DNA of 55,217 bases from Actinomycetes bacterium (lineage in GTDB: Bacteria; Actinomycetota; Acidimicrobiia; Acidimicrobiales; RAAP-2), in assembly GCA_021793395.1 (NCBI GenBank), contig JAJYSU010000008.1, positions 1 to 55,217 of the forward strand, in the 5' to 3' direction. Within the stretch, counting starts at the first letter, position 1; every line of letters begins with the position of its first letter. A program made the translations under genes and the position numbers. Of the stretch, positions 1 to 8,731 are shown piece after piece. A model generated the notes under the pieces. That model was given only the letters and a program-made list of their open reading frames with translations. It was not told the DNA's origin and ran no database searches.

Positions 1-487
1 CGTCATCGTGGAACTGGGAGTCGTGGCCAGCGGCTTCTTTCTTCGCGCCTACGCCGGCGCGGCAGCGTCGCACATCTACGTGTCGACCTGGTTCCTCGTG
101 GTCATCTCCTTCGGGGCGCTCTTCCTCGTCGTGGGCAAGCGCTCCAGCGAGTTGAAGAAGGTGGGAGCGGGCGCCACTCGTCGGGTGCTGGCCGAGTACA
201 CGCCGGAGTTCCTGCACTCGGCGCTGACCCTGAGCGCCACCGTGGTCGTCACCGGCTACTGCCTGTGGGCCTTCGACACCTCCGCGACCGGCCTGTCGTC
301 GCACGACCACCACATCGTGCCGATTCGACTGACCGCCGTTCCGGTGACCCTGGCGATACTCTTCATCATGCGCTCCGCCGAGGCCGGTGACGGCTCCTCG
401 CCCGAGGATCTGCTGGTGCACAACCGCGTGGTCCAGGTGCTCGGACTCACCTGGGCCGTTCTGCTCGGGATCGGTATCTACCTGTGA
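1..487 (+). CDS. ubiA: Decaprenyl-phosphate phosphoribosyltransferase, C-terminal part (UbiA family)
   Basis: The reading frame is open from the window edge, so the first half of the gene is missing; about 161 residues are visible. The family (Rv3806c in M. tuberculosis) transfers 5-phosphoribose from PRPP to decaprenyl phosphate in the membrane, the first committed step to the arabinose donor of cell-wall arabinan. The visible part has several hydrophobic membrane segments, the LRAYAGA loop before a WF pair, and an LTLSATVVVTGYCLWAFD stretch that closely resembles the Rv3806c family. The Asp-rich catalytic motifs of the N-terminal half lie outside the window. The stop overlaps the dprE1 start by four bases (GTGA), and the next two genes carry out the following two steps, which strongly supports the specific assignment over other UbiA enzymes. 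Confidence 0.85.
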   Translation, partial: VIVELGVVASGFFLRAYAGAAASHIYVSTWFLVVISFGALFLVVGKRSSELKKVGAGATRRVLAEYTPEFLHSALTLSATVVVTGYCLWAFDTSATGLSSHDHHIVPIRLTAVPVTLAILFIMRSAEAGDGSSPEDLLVHNRVVQVLGLTWAVLLGIGIYL

Positions 488-1824
488 CCCGCGCCACCCT
501 CACCGGCTGGGGCCGCACGGCGCCCTCGGTCGCCGAGGTCCTCACCCCCACCAGTGAAGACCAGGTGAGCGAACTACTCGCCACTCGCCCCGCGCTAGTG
601 GCCCGGGGACTAGGTCGCAGCTACGGTGACGCCGCCCAGCTCGGCGGCGGCGTCGTCGTCGACAATCGCGGCTTCGTGGAGATCGGCCCCATCAGCGCCG
701 CGGGCGTGGTCACCGCGGGAGCGGGCGTGTCGATCGACGAGTTGCTCGCGGTCAGCCTGCCACGAGGCTGGTTCGTCGCGGTGACGCCGGGCACCCGCCA
801 GGTGTCTCTCGGCGGCGCCGTCGCCAGCGACGTCCACGGTAAGAACCACCACCGCGACGGCTCCTTCGCCGCTCACGTGCTCTCAATGCGCCTCGTGACT
901 CCTCGCGGGACGCGCACGGTGTCGCGCCGTGAGGACCCCGACCTCTTCTGGGCGACCATGGGCGGGATGGGCCTTACGGGGATCGTCACGACGCTCACCC
1001 TCCAGCTCCTCGCGGTCGGATCGGATCAGGTACGCGTGGACACCGATCGCTTCAACGACCTCGACGCCGTGATGGCGGCGATGACCGAGGGCGACGACGC
1101 CTACCGTTACTCGGTGGCCTGGGTGGACTGCATGACCCGAGGTACCCACATGGGTCGAGCGATCCTGACGCGCGCGGAGCACGCCGACGCCACCGATCGC
1201 GACCCGAGCGACACCGCGCTGGCGGCGCCGCGACCAGCCCGCCTCGCGGTTCCACTCACCGCCCCCCGAGGCCTGCTGAACCCGCTCTCGATCCGGATCT
1301 TCAACGAGGCGTGGTTCCGCTCGGCCCCGCGTCAACGCCGCGGGGAGCTCCAGTCACTGTCCTCGTTCTTCCATCCCCTCGACGGGGTGCGCGACTGGAA
1401 CCGTCTCTACGGACCACGCGGCTTCGTGCAGTACCAGTTCTGCGTCCCCACCTCCGAGGGCCAGTGCGTGGTCGACGCCATCTCTCGTCTCTCGTCGTCG
1501 CGCCTGCCGAGTTTCCTTGCGGTACTCAAGCGATTCGGCCCCGCCGACCCCGGGCCCCTCTCCTTCCCGATACCCGGCTGGACGCTGGCGCTCGACCTGC
1601 CCGTCGGCCCGCCGACGCTGGGACGCGTCCTGGACGAACTCGACGAACTCGTAGTCGCGGCGGGCGGGCGCGTCTACCTCGCCAAGGACGCGCGGCTGGC
1701 TCCCGAACGAGTACGCGCCATGTACCCGCGACTGAACGACTTCGCCGCGGTACGCGCACGCGTCGACCCCGAGGGTCGGCTCACGAGCGACCTCGACCGT
1801 CGGCTCAACCTAGGAGGACGATAA
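484..1824 (+). CDS. dprE1: Decaprenylphosphoryl-beta-D-ribose oxidase DprE1
   Basis: FAD-dependent oxidase that, with DprE2, epimerises decaprenylphosphoryl-ribose to -arabinose at the membrane; 446 aa, close to the usual length of about 460. The FAD_binding_4 loop is RGLGRSYGDA near residue 40, and the DVHGKNHH segment near residue 118 matches the family flavin-contact histidine. The C-terminal part has FPIPGW followed by the substrate lysine in VYLAKDAR (Lys401). The residue equivalent to mycobacterial Cys387, the target of covalent benzothiazinones, is Ala369 here. The GTG start overlaps the prenyltransferase stop (GTGA), and a good Shine-Dalgarno AGGAGGA near its end serves dprE2, so the three genes are one translation-coupled unit. 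Confidence 0.93.
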   Translation: MTRATLTGWGRTAPSVAEVLTPTSEDQVSELLATRPALVARGLGRSYGDAAQLGGGVVVDNRGFVEIGPISAAGVVTAGAGVSIDELLAVSLPRGWFVAVTPGTRQVSLGGAVASDVHGKNHHRDGSFAAHVLSMRLVTPRGTRTVSRREDPDLFWATMGGMGLTGIVTTLTLQLLAVGSDQVRVDTDRFNDLDAVMAAMTEGDDAYRYSVAWVDCMTRGTHMGRAILTRAEHADATDRDPSDTALAAPRPARLAVPLTAPRGLLNPLSIRIFNEAWFRSAPRQRRGELQSLSSFFHPLDGVRDWNRLYGPRGFVQYQFCVPTSEGQCVVDAISRLSSSRLPSFLAVLKRFGPADPGPLSFPIPGWTLALDLPVGPPTLGRVLDELDELVVAAGGRVYLAKDARLAPERVRAMYPRLNDFAAVRARVDPEGRLTSDLDRRLNLGGR

Positions 1825-1826
1825 CC

Positions 1827-2594
1827 GTGGACAACGCCTTCGGCCAGCCCCAGAACGTGATCGTCCTCGGCGCCACGTCGGACATCGCACGAGCAATCAC
1901 GCGCCGACTCTGCACCGCACGGGGGCGTCGGATCGTCCTCGCGGGCCGCGACCGGACACGCCTCGACGAGGCGGCCGCCGAGGCGCGCGACTACGGCGCG
2001 ACCACTGTCGCCACCGTCGTCTTCGACGCCCTCGCCCCCGACCACGCCGGGGACACCGTTCGCGCCTGCCTCGACGCCCTGGGCGAGCCGGTCGACCTGG
2101 TGGTGATCGCGGTCGGTGAACTGGGCAACCAGTCACACGATCAGACCGACCCGGACCGTGCCGCGGAGGTGATCACCGTCAACCTGACCTGGCCCGCCGC
2201 CGCGCTCAGCGCCCTACGCGCCCCCTTGATCGCTCAGGGGCGAGGCCGCGTGGTGGTGCTCTCGTCGGTAGCCGCCCTGCGCGTGCGCCCCTCGGCCTAT
2301 CTCTACGGCGCCGCCAAGGCCGGCCTGGACCAGATGTGCCTCGCCCTGGCCGACACTCTGGACGGCACCGGCGTCACTCTCCAGATCGTGCGACCCGGCT
2401 TCGTGCGCTCCAAGATGACGACGGGCCTCGCCGAGCCGCCCTTTACCACCGGCGTGAGTGAGGTGGCCGAGGTCGTCGTGCGGGGCCTGGAGAGCGGCGA
2501 CCGCGTGCTCTACAGTCCCCCGGTGCTGCGCTACGTCTTCACCGTAATGCGCGTGCTTCCGCGCCGGCTGTGGCGCCTGGTGGCGGATCGCTAG
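1827..2594 (+). CDS. dprE2: Decaprenylphosphoryl-2-keto-ribose reductase DprE2 (SDR)
   Basis: NAD(P)H-dependent short-chain dehydrogenase that reduces the 2-keto intermediate made by DprE1 to decaprenylphosphoryl-arabinose. The 255-aa protein has the Rossmann motif GATSDIA (residues 15-21), the catalytic serine in VVLSSVAA, and Tyr160/Lys164 in the YGAAK motif. The GTG start at 1827 was chosen because AGGAGGA at 1812-1818 precedes it by eight bases and protein homology begins there. The frame stays open far upstream, across dprE1, but that part is non-coding in this frame. It is the last gene of the ubiA-dprE1-dprE2 unit. The assignment relies on the SDR signature together with its place directly after dprE1. 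Confidence 0.9.
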   Translation: MDNAFGQPQNVIVLGATSDIARAITRRLCTARGRRIVLAGRDRTRLDEAAAEARDYGATTVATVVFDALAPDHAGDTVRACLDALGEPVDLVVIAVGELGNQSHDQTDPDRAAEVITVNLTWPAAALSALRAPLIAQGRGRVVVLSSVAALRVRPSAYLYGAAKAGLDQMCLALADTLDGTGVTLQIVRPGFVRSKMTTGLAEPPFTTGVSEVAEVVVRGLESGDRVLYSPPVLRYVFTVMRVLPRRLWRLVADR

Positions 2595-2664
2595 CGTCGT
2601 CTCGCGCCGCGGCGCCACCACCTCTCCCCGTCGCGCCGGATCTCGCGCGAGAACGCGCCAGACT

Positions 2665-2700
2665 ACGCCCCCACCACGCCACGCCCCCACCACGCCACGC
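2665..2700 (+). repeat. Short tandem repeat, 16-bp unit, about 2.25 copies
   Basis: The unit ACGCCCCCACCACGCC occurs twice head to tail, followed by the first four bases of a third copy. It lies in the 209-base gap after dprE2, which also holds a 12-bp palindrome TCTCGCGCGAGA at 2641-2652. No coding frame or obvious regulatory role is visible. Confidence 0.8.
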
Positions 2701-2730
2701 GGCCCTGGGATGCGGACCCCACTCGGCCAC

Positions 2731-2765
2731 TTGACAAATGAACACTAACGATATATCGTTATAGT
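2731..2765 (+). promoter_or_regulatory. padR promoter with palindromic operator
   Basis: TTGACA at 2731-2736 is a consensus -35 box. A hexamer TATCGT lies 17 bases downstream at 2754-2759. The -10 region is covered by a perfect 14-bp palindrome, AACGATATATCGTT, at 2747-2760. A palindrome over the -10 directly upstream of a PadR gene is the usual layout for autorepression. The base composition (AT-rich core) stands out from the GC-rich surroundings. The promoter is read directly; operator function is inferred. Confidence 0.65.
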
Positions 2766-2770
2766 ACGTA

Positions 2771-2784
2771 GTACCGGACGGTAC
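2771..2784. promoter_or_regulatory. Second inverted repeat in padR leader
   Basis: GTACCG and CGGTAC form 6-bp arms around GA, between the promoter and the ribosome binding site GGAGG (2793-2797). It could be a second operator or a short leader hairpin. Confidence 0.4.
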
Positions 2785-2803
2785 CACGAAACGGAGGAAC
2801 GAC

Positions 2804-3412
2804 ATGTTCAATGAAAACACCACCAACGGTCAGTGGGGCGAGCGCCCTGGTCGCGCCATGGGCGGACGCCGCCGTGGAGGACCGGGTCACGACCACGGCG
2901 GCCCGGGAGGGCACTTTCGGGGAGGATCGCTGCGACGCGGCGGCGGGCGTCAGCGACGCGGCGACGTTCGCGCCGCGGTGCTGGTCCTGCTCGAAGAGCA
3001 GCCCCGCAACGGCTATCAACTCATCCAGGAGCTCTCCGAGCGCTCCAACGACGCCTGGCGACCGAGCCCCGGCTCGATCTACCCGGTGCTCCAGCAGCTG
3101 GAGGACGAGGGGCTGATCGAGGCGAGCGTGGCCGGAACGGGACGGACCTACGCGCTCACCCGCGCCGGTCGCGACCTCGTCGCCGAGCAGCGAGAGCAGT
3201 TGGGGCGACCGTGGGAGAGCGCGGATGGTACCGCGGGTCCCGCGCGTGAGCTCATGGGCACCGCGCGTCAGGTGATGCTGGCCTCGCGCCAGGTGCTCCT
3301 GGCCGGCTCCGAGAGCCAGGTCGCGCGAGCCACGGCGATCCTGGTCGAGACTCGTCGCACGCTCTACGGCGTACTCGCCGAAGGCGACGCGACCGCTACC
3401 CCGAACGCCTGA
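2804..3412 (+). CDS. PadR-family transcriptional regulator
   Basis: 202-aa DNA-binding regulator. Residues about 53-130 form the PadR winged helix, with VRAAVLVLLEEQPRNGYQL, the turn PSPGSIYPVLQQLEDEGL (recognition region and wing) and the RTYALTRAGR beta-hairpin end. Residues 1-52 are a low-complexity Gly/Arg/His-rich tail (for example GGRRRGGPGHDHGG) not part of the canonical fold; it might add non-specific DNA or metal binding, which is speculation. The C-terminal helix region would dimerise. ATG at 2804 follows GGAGG with normal spacing. Upstream lies a -35/-10 pair covered by a palindrome, so autoregulation is likely. The ligand and other targets are unknown. Confidence 0.88.
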   Translation: MFNENTTNGQWGERPGRAMGGRRRGGPGHDHGGPGGHFRGGSLRRGGGRQRRGDVRAAVLVLLEEQPRNGYQLIQELSERSNDAWRPSPGSIYPVLQQLEDEGLIEASVAGTGRTYALTRAGRDLVAEQREQLGRPWESADGTAGPARELMGTARQVMLASRQVLLAGSESQVARATAILVETRRTLYGVLAEGDATATPNA

Positions 3413-3415
3413 TCA

Positions 3416-3453
3416 CCTCGCGCCCCCGCCGACTCGTCGGCGGGGGCGCGAGG
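3416..3453. terminator. Strong GC-rich hairpin after padR
   Basis: Perfect 17-bp arms (3416-3432 and 3437-3453) around a four-base loop CTCG, starting three bases after the padR stop. No T-tract follows, which is common for actinobacterial terminators. It probably ends padR transcription. Confidence 0.75.
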
Positions 3454-3480
3454 TCGTGGTCCGCTCACACGGGACCGTCG

Positions 3481-3510
3481 CGGCTCGCACGAGTGCGATC
3501 GCACGAGCCG
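3481..3510. terminator. Hairpin 3' of the minus-strand glycosidase gene
   Basis: Outer arms CGGCTC and GAGCCG enclose the 12-bp palindrome GTGCGATCGCAC with a bulge on one side. It lies about 47 bases past the stop of the convergent glycosidase gene, so it could terminate that transcript. Confidence 0.4.
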
Positions 3511-3556
3511 ACACACTCCTTCGCTGGCTCGACGAGTCCCTCGCCGCGCGGGGAGC

Positions 3557-4819
3557 CTAACCGCCCGACGCCACGCTCGTCGACGCGTGCGCGGGTCGTA
3601 GCGCAGTGGGGCGAAGGCTCATGGTGAAGAAGTCCCGGTTCCACCAGCTGGCGAAGTACCGCGACGGCGGCCCGTTCATCGAGTTCAAGAGACTAACCCC
3701 GTTCGCCCCGGTCACCGGCGCGTTGAGCGCGCCGTTAAAGACCGAGTACTGCACCCAGTCAGTGTTGATGTCCAGCTGCATGCCCCGCACTGCTCCGGCG
3801 CGCACCAGAACGTTGGCGAGATCGGTGATCGACAGGGCGGGACCGCCGACGTACACGATGGCCCCGTCCTTCAGGACCCCGAGGCCGCTGCGCCACACGT
3901 TGAAGGTGCCCCCGAGGGTCGCGCCCCACAACGCCGGGTTGGAGAGGTCGCCCACCGGTCGGCCGTTATTCACCAGGAGGCGCAGGTTCTGACGCACCGA
4001 CGCAATCTTGTTGCTCATGGTGAAGCCCGGGGTTCCCCAGGCGCCGAGGGTCATCGTCCCGTCCTTGAAGATGACGACCGACGCGGCGCCGCGGCGCAGG
4101 GGAATAATCATGTGACCCTGGGTGTAGTAGCCGCCCTGGGCGTCCTGCATGCGAAAGCCCGCGTTGAACGCGGCGACCAGGGTACGCGACGCCGTGGGCG
4201 TGATCGGGGCAGTGTAGGTGAAGTGATAGGGGCCACCCGGGATGTACGAGCCCGAGTAGAGCTGGGCGCGTAGCAGGGTCGTATCCATCCAGGCGACCCC
4301 GACCACGTAGCTGGTGTTGATGTTGTTCGGGCGCACGAAGGCCTCGTAGACGGTCGGCACGCCGGTGGCGGTGCGCCGCCCCACCGCGTGCCACACGCCC
4401 TCGCCGGGGAGTGGGTGCGCCGCGGGCGAGATGATCGGGGGAGGCTCGGGGAGGTGGCCGGTCGCCGGGACCACGACGCGCGTGGGGCCCGAGCCGAAGG
4501 CGCTAAGCGGCGGCTTACCGCCGGTCTTGGGGGGGTTCAACTTGTAGTACTCGGTCTCGGCCCAGGTCACGAACCAGCCGATCCCGTGGCTGCGCCCCCA
4601 TTCCGCGGCGCGAGCCATGTAGGACACACCGTAGGTGGGGTTGTTGAGCGCGAAGCCCAGCGTGATGCCGAGGTAGCCGAACCAGCCAATCGTGACGGCG
4701 GCCAGCAGGGCGATGGCCCGACGCCGCCAGTAGACGCGCGGGGCGAGTCGGTGGCTTCGCGGGGCGCTCGGCGGCCGGTAGGCGGGTCGGGCGTAATCCA
4801 TGGGCTCCCATTCTGGCAT
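3557..4819 (-). CDS. Membrane-anchored phosphodiester glycosidase-domain protein (NAGPA family)
   Basis: 420-aa protein with a proline-rich cytoplasmic N-terminus, one membrane segment (about residues 35-57, RRRAIALLAAVTIGWFGYLG), and an extracellular phosphodiester glycosidase domain (PF09992 type). Typical features are LVAAFNAGFRM, the ALWGATLGG segment, DGAIVYVGGPALSITDLANVLVRAGAV and MQLDIN, where the family places its acidic residues. The family includes the enzyme that uncovers mannose-6-phosphate in animals and several bacterial surface proteins; the substrate here is unknown, perhaps a cell-wall phosphodiester. I chose ATG 4819 because a G-rich segment precedes it; a TTG at 4852 or ATG at 4801 is also possible. 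Confidence 0.8.
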   Translation of the reverse strand: MPEWEPMDYARPAYRPPSAPRSHRLAPRVYWRRRAIALLAAVTIGWFGYLGITLGFALNNPTYGVSYMARAAEWGRSHGIGWFVTWAETEYYKLNPPKTGGKPPLSAFGSGPTRVVVPATGHLPEPPPIISPAAHPLPGEGVWHAVGRRTATGVPTVYEAFVRPNNINTSYVVGVAWMDTTLLRAQLYSGSYIPGGPYHFTYTAPITPTASRTLVAAFNAGFRMQDAQGGYYTQGHMIIPLRRGAASVVIFKDGTMTLGAWGTPGFTMSNKIASVRQNLRLLVNNGRPVGDLSNPALWGATLGGTFNVWRSGLGVLKDGAIVYVGGPALSITDLANVLVRAGAVRGMQLDINTDWVQYSVFNGALNAPVTGANGVSLLNSMNGPPSRYFASWWNRDFFTMSLRPTALRPAHASTSVASGG

Positions 4820-4907
4820 CGCGCGGACCCCCCGCCACTCGCGGAACGCCAATTCTTACGCGGGTGCTACGTATTCTTAGCCTCGATTTACGAGCCGGGT
4901 CGCCGTC

Positions 4908-7202
4908 TCAGGCCCGACGCAGCGGGGTCATCGACAGCACCAGTTGCTTCGTGCCGTGTTCGGCGAAGGCGACGGTAGCGCGGGCGTGGCTCCCCTCGCC
5001 CGTCGCCGCGACCACCACGCCCGCGCCGTAGCGGTCGTGCACCACCGCGTCTCCCACGACCAGCCCCAAAAGTTCCGCTCCCGTCGAGCGCACCGGTGGC
5101 GCGGCCCCCGACCCGTAGGCGCGACCCTCGGTGAAGGCGGTCGCGCGACCGAGGAATCCCTCGTCGCCTCGGGCGTCACGCTCGAGCGTCGCGCGTGGTC
5201 GCGGAACACTCGCCGACAGATCGCGCACCAGCGCCGGTGGAATCTCGGCCAGAAAGCGACTCGCGAGGGCGTCGGTGCGTGATCCCCACTGGGTGCGACT
5301 CCAGGCGTGGGTCAAGATCAGGTGTTCCTTGGCGCGCGTGATGCCCACGTAGCACAGACGCCGTTCCTCCTCGAGTTCGTCGTCACTACTCAGCGCGCGC
5401 CGGTGCGGGAAGATCGTCTCCTCGAGCCCGGTGATCACCACCACCGGAAACTCCAAACCCTTGGCCACGTGCAGCGTCATCAGCGACACCGCGCCAGCGC
5501 CGGGATCGAGCTGGTCGGCGTCCGAGACCAACGCCACGCGCTCGACGAAGTCGCCCAGCGTGTCGTACTGGCTGGCCGCCGAGGCCAACTCCCCCAGGTT
5601 CTCCAGGCGCGAGAGACCGTCGTCGCTGTTCTCCGCGCGCAGGGCGTCACCTAGTCCGCTCTCGCGCACGATCGCGTCAATCATCTCGCGCGGTGACAGG
5701 TCGTTAGCCAGCGCGCGCAACTCCTCGAGCACCAGGGCGAAGCGCGCGGCGCCGTTCAGCGCCCGCCCGCTCAGTCCCGCCTCTCGCGCGTACGCGGCGG
5801 TCTCGGCGAAGGACAACCCGTGCTCGGCTCCGTAGGAGCCCAGGGCGGCCTGGGCCACCGCACCGACCCCGCGCTTGGGCTCGTTGATCACGCGCCGAGC
5901 ACTGGCCTCGTCGCGCGGGTTCACGATGAGTCGCGCGTAGGCCAGCGCGTGCTTGATCTCCTTGCGGTCGTAGAAACGCTGGCCCGCGATCACCCGGTAG
6001 GGGACGCCGGCGCGCAACATCTCTTCCTCTAGAACGCGACTCTGGGCGTTCGTGCGATAGAAGACCGCCATCTCGTGCCAGGCCACCGCGTGCTCGACGC
6101 GCAGCCGTCGCAACTCCGCGGCCACCCAGCGTCCCTCGTCGTACTCGTCGCCGGCGCGGTACAGCCGGATCGGCCCACCGCGCAGTCCCTCACTGAAGAG
6201 GTTCTTGGCTCGACGTCCCGGATTGCGGGCGATTACGGCGTTAGCCGCGTCGAGGATCGTCTGCGTGGAGCGGAAGTTCTGCTCGAGCACGACCACGTCG
6301 GCGGTGGGGAAACGTTCCTCGAACTGCAAGATGTTGCGCACGTCGGCCGCGCGGAAGCGGTAGATCGACTGATCGTCGTCGCCCACGACGCACAGGTTGC
6401 CGTGCTCGGCGGCGAGCAACATCACCAGCTCGTTCTGCACGCCGTTGGTGTCCTGGAACTCGTCGACGAGCAGGTGAGTGAAGCGTCGCTGGTAGTTCGC
6501 GCGTACGTCGTCGTCCCCGCGCAGCATCGCCAGCGCGTTGACCAGGAGGTCGTCGAAGTCCATGGCGTTGGCCGTGCGCAGGCGCTCCTGGTAGAGCCGG
6601 TAGATGTCGGCGACGCGCCGGTGCACCGGGTCGTCGGCGACGGCGTCGTGATAGGCCGCGGGGCTCAACATCTCGTTCTTGGCCGCCGAGATCGCGGCGG
6701 TGACGCTGCGCGGCGACAGACGCTTGGGGTCGAGGTTGAGCTCGCGCATGATCCTCTCGACCGTGCCCTGGGCGTCACCCGCGTCGTAGATGGTGAAGCC
6801 GGGCGAGTAGCCGAGCACGTCGGCGTGCGCGCGCAGCATCCGCAGCGCCGCCGAGTGGAAAGTCGAGACCCACATGCGGTCGGCCGACGGCCCCACCAAC
6901 TCGACGACGCGCCGGCGCATCTCGTCCGCGGCCTTGTTGGTGAAGGTGATCGCCATGATCTGGTGGGGCTGAGCGTCGCCGGTCGCGAGCAGGTGTGCTA
7001 CGCGCCGCGTCAGGACTCGCGTCTTGCCCGACCCGGCTCCCGCGACCACCAGCAGTGGTCCGCCACGCTGGGTGACGGCGCGTCGCTGGGGCTCGGTGAG
7101 GTCCTCGAGCAGCGCGTCGGGGTCCGTGCGCGGCGCACGAGCGAACGAGCCCCACAACGCCTCATCGGAGAAGGAGCCGGCCACTCCCGCTCTCACTCCC
7201 AC
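4908..7202 (-). CDS. pcrA: ATP-dependent DNA helicase UvrD/PcrA
   Basis: 764-aa superfamily 1A 3'-5' helicase for nucleotide excision and mismatch repair and clearing of replication conflicts. Motifs in order: Q-motif LTEPQRRAV (about 35-43), Walker A GAGSGKT (55-61), Ia [11 protein letters not shown], Walker B DEFQDTN (247-253), motif [18 protein letters not shown], motif [10 protein letters not shown], motif [13 protein letters not shown] and motif [11 protein letters not shown]. The C-terminus has the short Tudor-like [14 protein letters not shown] segment that in PcrA binds RNA polymerase. Length and motifs fit PcrA/UvrD1 rather than Rep. The GTG start at 7202 lies within the guaA stop region, a 10-base overlap, so it is translationally coupled to guaA. 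Confidence 0.95.
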   Translation of the reverse strand: MGVRAGVAGSFSDEALWGSFARAPRTDPDALLEDLTEPQRRAVTQRGGPLLVVAGAGSGKTRVLTRRVAHLLATGDAQPHQIMAITFTNKAADEMRRRVVELVGPSADRMWVSTFHSAALRMLRAHADVLGYSPGFTIYDAGDAQGTVERIMRELNLDPKRLSPRSVTAAISAAKNEMLSPAAYHDAVADDPVHRRVADIYRLYQERLRTANAMDFDDLLVNALAMLRGDDDVRANYQRRFTHLLVDEFQDTNGVQNELVMLLAAEHGNLCVVGDDDQSIYRFRAADVRNILQFEERFPTADVVVLEQNFRSTQTILDAANAVIARNPGRRAKNLFSEGLRGGPIRLYRAGDEYDEGRWVAAELRRLRVEHAVAWHEMAVFYRTNAQSRVLEEEMLRAGVPYRVIAGQRFYDRKEIKHALAYARLIVNPRDEASARRVINEPKRGVGAVAQAALGSYGAEHGLSFAETAAYAREAGLSGRALNGAARFALVLEELRALANDLSPREMIDAIVRESGLGDALRAENSDDGLSRLENLGELASAASQYDTLGDFVERVALVSDADQLDPGAGAVSLMTLHVAKGLEFPVVVITGLEETIFPHRRALSSDDELEEERRLCYVGITRAKEHLILTHAWSRTQWGSRTDALASRFLAEIPPALVRDLSASVPRPRATLERDARGDEGFLGRATAFTEGRAYGSGAAPPVRSTGAELLGLVVGDAVVHDRYGAGVVVAATGEGSHARATVAFAEHGTKQLVLSMTPLRRA

Positions 7203-8731
7203 TCGATAGTGCCCGGGGGCTTACTGGTGACGTCCAGGGCCACGCGATTGACCCCCTCGACCTCACGGACCAGTCGATTCGCGATGCGCTCCACGACGTC
7301 GTAGGGCAGCCGGGCCCAATCGGCGGTCATGGCGTCGTCACTCGTCACCGCCCGAATGATGATCGGATAGGCGTAGGTGCGCCCGTCACCCATCACCCCC
7401 ACGGTGCGCAGCGCCGGCAACACCGCGAAGCTCTGCCACAGCTCGCGGTACAGCCCGGCACGAGTGATCTCGTCGCTCACCACGGCGTCGGCTCGGCGCA
7501 CGATCGCCACCCGCTCCGGCGTGACCTCACCGATGACGCGCACCGCGAGTCCGGGCCCGGGAAAGGGCTGACGCCACACGATCTCCTCGGGCAGCCCCAA
7601 CTCCTCACCCACGCGACGCACCTCGTCCTTGAACAGGGCGCGTAGGGGCTCGATCAGCTCGAAGGAGAGATCCTCGGGCAGCCCCCCCACGTTGTGGTGG
7701 CTCTTGATCGTGGCCGCGTGGCCCGACCCCGACTCGATCACGTCGGGGTAGAGAGTGCCCTGAACCAGGAAGCGCGGCCCGTGACCGTCGGCGGTGAGTT
7801 CGCGCGCCACGGTCTCGAACTCGCGTATGAACAGTTCGCCAATAATCTTGCGCTTGGCCTCGGGATCCGACACCCCGGCCAGTGCCGCGAAGAAGCGATC
7901 CTGCGCGCGCACGTGCACCAGAGGAACGCCGAACTGGCGGGTGAAGGTCGCCTCGATCTGCTCGCCCTCGCCCTCGCGCATCAGACCGGTGTCGACGAAG
8001 ACGCAGGTCAGTTGACGGCCGACGGCCTTGGTCACCAGTGCGGCGGCCACCGCCGAATCCACGCCCCCCGACAACGCGCACAGCACGGCGTCCTCGCCGA
8101 CGCGCGCGCGAATCGCGCCCACCTGCTCGTCAATGATCGACGCGCTGGTCCACGTCGGCGCCACGCCGGCCACGTGGTGCACGAAGTGCGCGATCATCTC
8201 CTGACCACGCTCGGTGTGGGCGACCTCGGGGTGAAACTGAGTCGCGTAGAGGCCCCGCGCGGGGTTCTCCATCGCCGCCACCGGTGCCTCACGGGTGGCG
8301 GCGGTCACCGCGAAACCCTCGGGCGCGCGCGTGATCGCGTCGCCGTGACTCATCCAACACGTACTGGCGTCGGGCCACCCCTCGAGCAGCACCGTGTCGC
8401 CGACGCGGGTGACCTCGGTGCGGCCGTACTCACCCGCCCCGGTACGCGCGACCTCGCCGCCCAACTGGCGAGCCATCAACTGCGCGCCGTAGCAGATGCC
8501 CAGAATCGGGATCCCCAGATCGTAGATGGCGGGGTCGAGCGAGGGCGCAGGCGTCTCGTACACCGAGCGCGGGCCCCCCGACAGGATGATCGCCGCCGGC
8601 GAGCGGCGAGCCACCTCGGCCGCCCCGATCGTGGCCGGCACGATCTCGGAGTACGCGTGCGCCTCGCGCACGCGTCGGGCGATCAATTGCGCGTACTGGG
8701 CGCCGAAATCGACAACGAGGACGGGCTTCAA
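7193..8731 (-). CDS. guaA: GMP synthase (glutamine-hydrolysing)
   Basis: Converts XMP to GMP with glutamine and ATP. The 512-aa protein has the class-I amidotransferase half with the nucleophile Cys80 in GICYG and His167/Glu169 in QFHPE, then the ATP-pyrophosphatase half with the P-loop SGGVDS at 221-226. The C-terminal dimerisation domain ends with the family-typical KPPGTIEWE. The start is TTG at 8731, overlapping the stop of the upstream guaB3 by four bases (TTGA); the protein begins [13 protein letters not shown], so no better start exists. Coupling to an IMP-dehydrogenase relative makes a guanine-nucleotide operon. Confidence 0.96.
   Translation of the reverse strand: MKPVLVVDFGAQYAQLIARRVREAHAYSEIVPATIGAAEVARRSPAAIILSGGPRSVYETPAPSLDPAIYDLGIPILGICYGAQLMARQLGGEVARTGAGEYGRTEVTRVGDTVLLEGWPDASTCWMSHGDAITRAPEGFAVTAATREAPVAAMENPARGLYATQFHPEVAHTERGQEMIAHFVHHVAGVAPTWTSASIIDEQVGAIRARVGEDAVLCALSGGVDSAVAAALVTKAVGRQLTCVFVDTGLMREGEGEQIEATFTRQFGVPLVHVRAQDRFFAALAGVSDPEAKRKIIGELFIREFETVARELTADGHGPRFLVQGTLYPDVIESGSGHAATIKSHHNVGGLPEDLSFELIEPLRALFKDEVRRVGEELGLPEEIVWRQPFPGPGLAVRVIGEVTPERVAIVRRADAVVSDEITRAGLYRELWQSFAVLPALRTVGVMGDGRTYAYPIIIRAVTSDDAMTADWARLPYDVVERIANRLVREVEGVNRVALDVTSKPPGTIEWE

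Noticed and set aside
1311..1826. 172-codon N-terminal extension in frame with dprE2
   Set aside because: It overlaps dprE1 entirely, is Arg/Pro-rich without homology, and a strong Shine-Dalgarno sits right before GTG 1827.
2665..2700. Start of a CRISPR array
   Set aside because: Only two full 16-bp units, directly adjacent without spacers; a simple tandem duplication.
6075..7304. Long open frame (409 codons) on the plus strand opposite pcrA
   Set aside because: It is antisense to well-conserved helicase motifs, has no protein family features and rich Arg/Val/Gly content typical of shadow frames in GC-rich DNA. The same applies to 7694-8836, 15592-17175 and 28985-30601.
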